A model generated the notes under the pieces. The model had not been told where the DNA came from, ran no database searches, and saw only the letters and a list, made by a program, of their open reading frames with translations. DNA of 64,000 nucleotides from Olsenella uli (lineage in GTDB: Bacteria; Actinomycetota; Coriobacteriia; Coriobacteriales; Atopobiaceae). How positions within the stretch are numbered: the first letter of the stretch is position 1; every line of letters begins with the position of its first letter. The stretch lies in assembly GCF_901212655.1 (NCBI RefSeq), contig NZ_CAAKON010000005.1:97910-161909 (forward strand), in the 5' to 3' direction. Shown here piece by piece: positions 61,418-64,000 of this stretch. Made by a program: the position numbers and the translations under genes.

Positions 61418-63736
61418 CTACAACACGTGCTCGCTGCGGTTGATGATGTCGTCCTGGATCGCCTTCGAGAGCTCCACGAACATGGCACTGTAGCCGGCCA
61501 CGCGCACCACGAGGTCCTTGTGCTGCTCGGGGTGGGCCTGCGCGCCGAGCAGCGTGGCACGGTCCACCACGTTGAACTGGACGTGCTGGATGCCCAGCCG
61601 TGAGAACGCGCGCAGGTACGCCGTGAGCTTCTCGATGCCCAGCTCGCCAGCCAGCGTCGCCGGCGAAAACTTCACGTTGAGCAGCGACCCGTTGGAGTCG
61701 AGCACGTTGCAGAGCTTGCTCACGCTGCGAAGGCTCGCCGTGGGGCCGTGCTTGTCGCGGCCAACCATCGGTGACAGGCCGCCGTCGGCCAGCTGCTCGT
61801 GGGCAAAGCGGCCGTCGGGCGTGGCGCCGCAGGCGGCACCCAGCGGCACATGCGCGCTCACCGTGTAGCTGCCCGGCTGGAAATGCCCGCCGCGAACGTT
61901 CTCGTACTTCTCGACCTCATGGCCGTAGTGCTCGAGGAACCGGCGACCAATCTCGTCGACCTCGTCCACGTCGTTGCCGTACTTGGGGTAGCGGTTCACG
62001 AAGGTCTGGCGCAGCACCTCGTCGCCCTCGCCCGTCCAGTTGCGGGCCAGCACCTCCAGCAGCTCGCGGTAGCCGATGCGCGGCTGGACGCGCTCGCCGT
62101 CCTCGCCCTCGCCAAAGACGACGCGCTTCATGACCATGAGCGAGTCGGCGAGGTTGGCCGTGCCCACGCCCTGCACGCCGGAGGGATTGTAGCGCGCGCC
62201 GGCGCTCGTGATGTCGGCGCCCTTCTCCATGCAGTCGAGCACGAGGGAGCTGAGCAGCGGCGTCGGCGAGGTCTCGCGATGCGCGAGGTCACAGACGTTG
62301 CAGCCGCGAACCATGAGTTCAACGTAGGTGTCGATGGTTGTCTCGACGGCCTCCTCGAGCGCCTCGAAGCTCTCGAAGCCCTCCGGGTGCTGCTCGAGCG
62401 TGATCTCGAAGCAGCGCACCATATTGAACATGCTGATGTCGTGCAGGCCGTACATGCGGCCGGGGATGGAGAGCTCCACGCAGCCCACCACGGCGTAGTC
62501 GCGCGCGTCCTCAACCGAGATGCCACGGCGCAGAAACGCCGGGATGTTCACCTCATCGTTGAAGCACTGGGGGATGCCATCTCCCAGGCGGATGATCTCG
62601 CATGCCTTGTCGTAGAGCGCCGTGGGCGTGTCCTTGTGGACGCGCAGAGAGAGGTTGGGCTGTGGCAGGCGCGTGTCGCGCTGAATATCGAGCAGCAGGT
62701 AGGAGAGGTCGTTTGAGCATTCGTTGCCGTTCTCGTCCACGCCGCCCACCACGAGGTTGAAGCCGATGGGGAACCCGGCAAAGAACGAGGCGCTCTCCGT
62801 GGAGCGGATGGCCACGATCGTGTTGGTCTTGAGGTAGAAGCACTGGATGAGTTCGCGGATGAACTCTGGGCTCTCGCCGGCGGAAACACTGGCCTGGTAG
62901 TAGGGCCAGAGGTACTGGTCCATGCGGCCAAGCGAGAGGGAGCTCGCGTTGCTCTCGTGCTGGAGGGCCACCTCCGTGAGCCACACGAGCTGGAGGGCGT
63001 CGTAGAGGTCGCGCGCCGGCTCGGTTGCGATGTGGTGCAGCACGTCCTCGAGGTGCGCGAGCTCGATGGCGCGGTGCGGCTCGGCGGCGTCGATGCGGCC
63101 GGCAACCAGGCGCTCATAGCGGCGAATGTAGGCGACCATGGCCTCGAGCGTGATGACGGAGGCCTGGTAGAAGAGGTTCTCGGGCGCGGCGGCGAGCTTC
63201 TCGCGCGCCTCGCGAAGGATGCTCCCGTAGCCGCGCGTGAGCACGAGCGGGAAGTCGCAGATGATGTGGCCTTGGCCCTTGTCCGTCTGGGCCACGGCGA
63301 AGACCTTGGTCTTCTGGGCCTCAAGGACCTCGGGGTCGGCGTGGGCGGTGTACCAGTCGTTGAGCGACTGGCCCTTCCAGAAGGGATAGAGGACATCGCG
63401 GTAGTAGGCCTTGTCCTCGTCGGAGATCTCGAAGGTATCCTGCGGCCGCGTGGGGAACTCGTCGAGCTCGTTGAGGATCCAGTACGGGCTCATCTCGGGG
63501 GAAAGAACGCCGGCGCGCGGCTTGGCGCTGCGGTTGCCCACGAGCAGGTCGAGGTCATCGAGGACGATCTCGTGGCTCTCGAGCAGGTGGCGGAGCGCCT
63601 TGGCGCGACGAATGATGGCCGGCTCGCCCTCGGTCTGCTGGTAGCTCTCCATGTAGAGACGGGCGCGCTCGACGGATACCTGACGCTTCTCCGCGAAGAG
63701 GCTGTCTTTGATGGCCTGCGTGCGCTTGGTGAGCAT
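61418..63736 (-). CDS. pflD: Glycyl radical enzyme, PflD type (function unknown)
   Basis: 772 residues. The glycyl radical site is Gly748 in LVVRVAGYSAMFVE; the active-site Cys419 and Glu421 are in YAVVGCVELSIPGR. A true pyruvate formate-lyase has two adjacent cysteines, and Glu two after Cys is the dehydratase/eliminase pattern, so this is not PFL. It resembles E. coli PflD in its full length (for example QTEGEPAIIRRAKA, SPEMSPYWILNELDEFPTRP and TDKGQGHII). The substrate of this group is not established. AAGGAGG stands before the ATG. Confidence 0.9.
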   Translation of the reverse strand: MLTKRTQAIKDSLFAEKRQVSVERARLYMESYQQTEGEPAIIRRAKALRHLLESHEIVLDDLDLLVGNRSAKPRAGVLSPEMSPYWILNELDEFPTRPQDTFEISDEDKAYYRDVLYPFWKGQSLNDWYTAHADPEVLEAQKTKVFAVAQTDKGQGHIICDFPLVLTRGYGSILREAREKLAAAPENLFYQASVITLEAMVAYIRRYERLVAGRIDAAEPHRAIELAHLEDVLHHIATEPARDLYDALQLVWLTEVALQHESNASSLSLGRMDQYLWPYYQASVSAGESPEFIRELIQCFYLKTNTIVAIRSTESASFFAGFPIGFNLVVGGVDENGNECSNDLSYLLLDIQRDTRLPQPNLSLRVHKDTPTALYDKACEIIRLGDGIPQCFNDEVNIPAFLRRGISVEDARDYAVVGCVELSIPGRMYGLHDISMFNMVRCFEITLEQHPEGFESFEALEEAVETTIDTYVELMVRGCNVCDLAHRETSPTPLLSSLVLDCMEKGADITSAGARYNPSGVQGVGTANLADSLMVMKRVVFGEGEDGERVQPRIGYRELLEVLARNWTGEGDEVLRQTFVNRYPKYGNDVDEVDEIGRRFLEHYGHEVEKYENVRGGHFQPGSYTVSAHVPLGAACGATPDGRFAHEQLADGGLSPMVGRDKHGPTASLRSVSKLCNVLDSNGSLLNVKFSPATLAGELGIEKLTAYLRAFSRLGIQHVQFNVVDRATLLGAQAHPEQHKDLVVRVAGYSAMFVELSKAIQDDIINRSEHVL

Positions 63737-64000
63737 GGCGTCCTCCTTGGACTGCGCGGGGAGCTTGGGCTGCGCGGGAGGCCGCAGGTTGGCACCTCAG
63801 CAGAGTGGCGTCCCCGCAGCTTTGCTCCCTTTCCTGGCAGCCTCAGAATATGGGTTGGATTCTTGTTTTACAAGTATTCTTTCTTGTTTTCTATTATTTA
63901 GACCTGTGAACGGCATAATTTTGAAGGCAAACGCGATGAATTTGGAGACGCTGACAGCCAAATCTGTCGCCTAGCTGTTTAGTGCCAACAGGTTGTTTAC
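63737..64000 (-). promoter_or_regulatory. Control region of pflD with repeated TTCTTGTTTT sites
   Basis: No gene in the last 264 bases. TTCTTGTTTT occurs at 63860-63869 and 63881-63890, 21 bases apart (two helical turns), and the first copy is half of the inverted repeat CTTGTTTTACAAG (63862-63874). The AT-rich stretch 63840-63920 is the likely promoter. Confidence 0.5.

Noticed and set aside
61418..63736. Pyruvate formate-lyase or indoleacetate decarboxylase
   Set aside because: No Cys-Cys pair as in PFL; length and sequence follow PflD and not the longer arylacetate decarboxylases known from Olsenella.

Overview
The window (about 64 kb, GC-rich, no rRNA, no insertion sequence, no prophage) looks like an actinobacterial chromosome, most likely a gut or oral Coriobacteriia member such as Olsenella or a relative. 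This is an inference from gene content: a dnaK-grpE-dnaJ-hspR operon with an HspR-type repressor, clpB and hsp20 sharing one operator-like box, DAP/lysine genes of the acetylase type, a split transketolase, an E. coli PflD-like glycyl radical enzyme, mannose-class PTS genes and many small-molecule ABC transporters.

Layout. 1-1.6 kb: end of a polar amino-acid ABC transporter. 2.1-3.9 kb: a small two-component pair. 4.2-11.4 kb: one co-directional minus-strand block in which a mannose-class PTS (IIA, IIB, fused IIC-IID) is followed by a thiazoline-carboxylate hydrolase-like protein, a dipeptidase, an L-cysteine desulfidase and a HAD sugar-phosphatase-like protein; this is the most unusual gene set in the window. 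11.6-13 kb: an accessory AAA/DUF4143 ATPase with its own palindromic control region. 13-19 kb: purH, a DUF2207 protein, ferritin, gluQ. 19-25 kb: two tRNA genes, several small unknown proteins, hsp20 and a PASTA surface protein. 25-33 kb: clpB and the dnaK operon. 33.5-34.7 kb: ferredoxin, a structured non-coding stretch and a Nif3-family fragment. 34.8-39.1 kb: lysA-dapA-dapB-dapH, headed by a clear lysine riboswitch. 39.5-46.1 kb: peptidase/hydrolase genes, metA, nitroreductase, DEAD-box helicase. 46.2-49.7 kb: split transketolase, transaldolase, tadA. 49.7-55.7 kb: an UgpABCE-like ABC importer with an NPP-type phosphodiesterase. 56.3-59.2 kb: tRNA-Ser, drug-efflux MFS, LemA. 59.5-63.7 kb: fructose-6-phosphate aldolase, glycyl-radical activase and a PflD-type glycyl radical enzyme.

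How it works together. Central carbon is represented by transketolase, transaldolase and fructose-6-phosphate aldolase; peptidoglycan/lysine precursor supply by the riboswitch-controlled dap cluster; proteostasis by three loci that share one sequence box and are probably one HspR regulon. Non-coding highlights are a dispersed TGACTCA hairpin repeat present at three places (1.6, 22.7, 35.6 kb) with 22-bp exact matches, a 30-bp tandem repeat that starts inside the stop codon of the transaldolase gene, and two apparently leaderless promoters. All functional statements rest on reading motifs in the sequence; no database search was possible.
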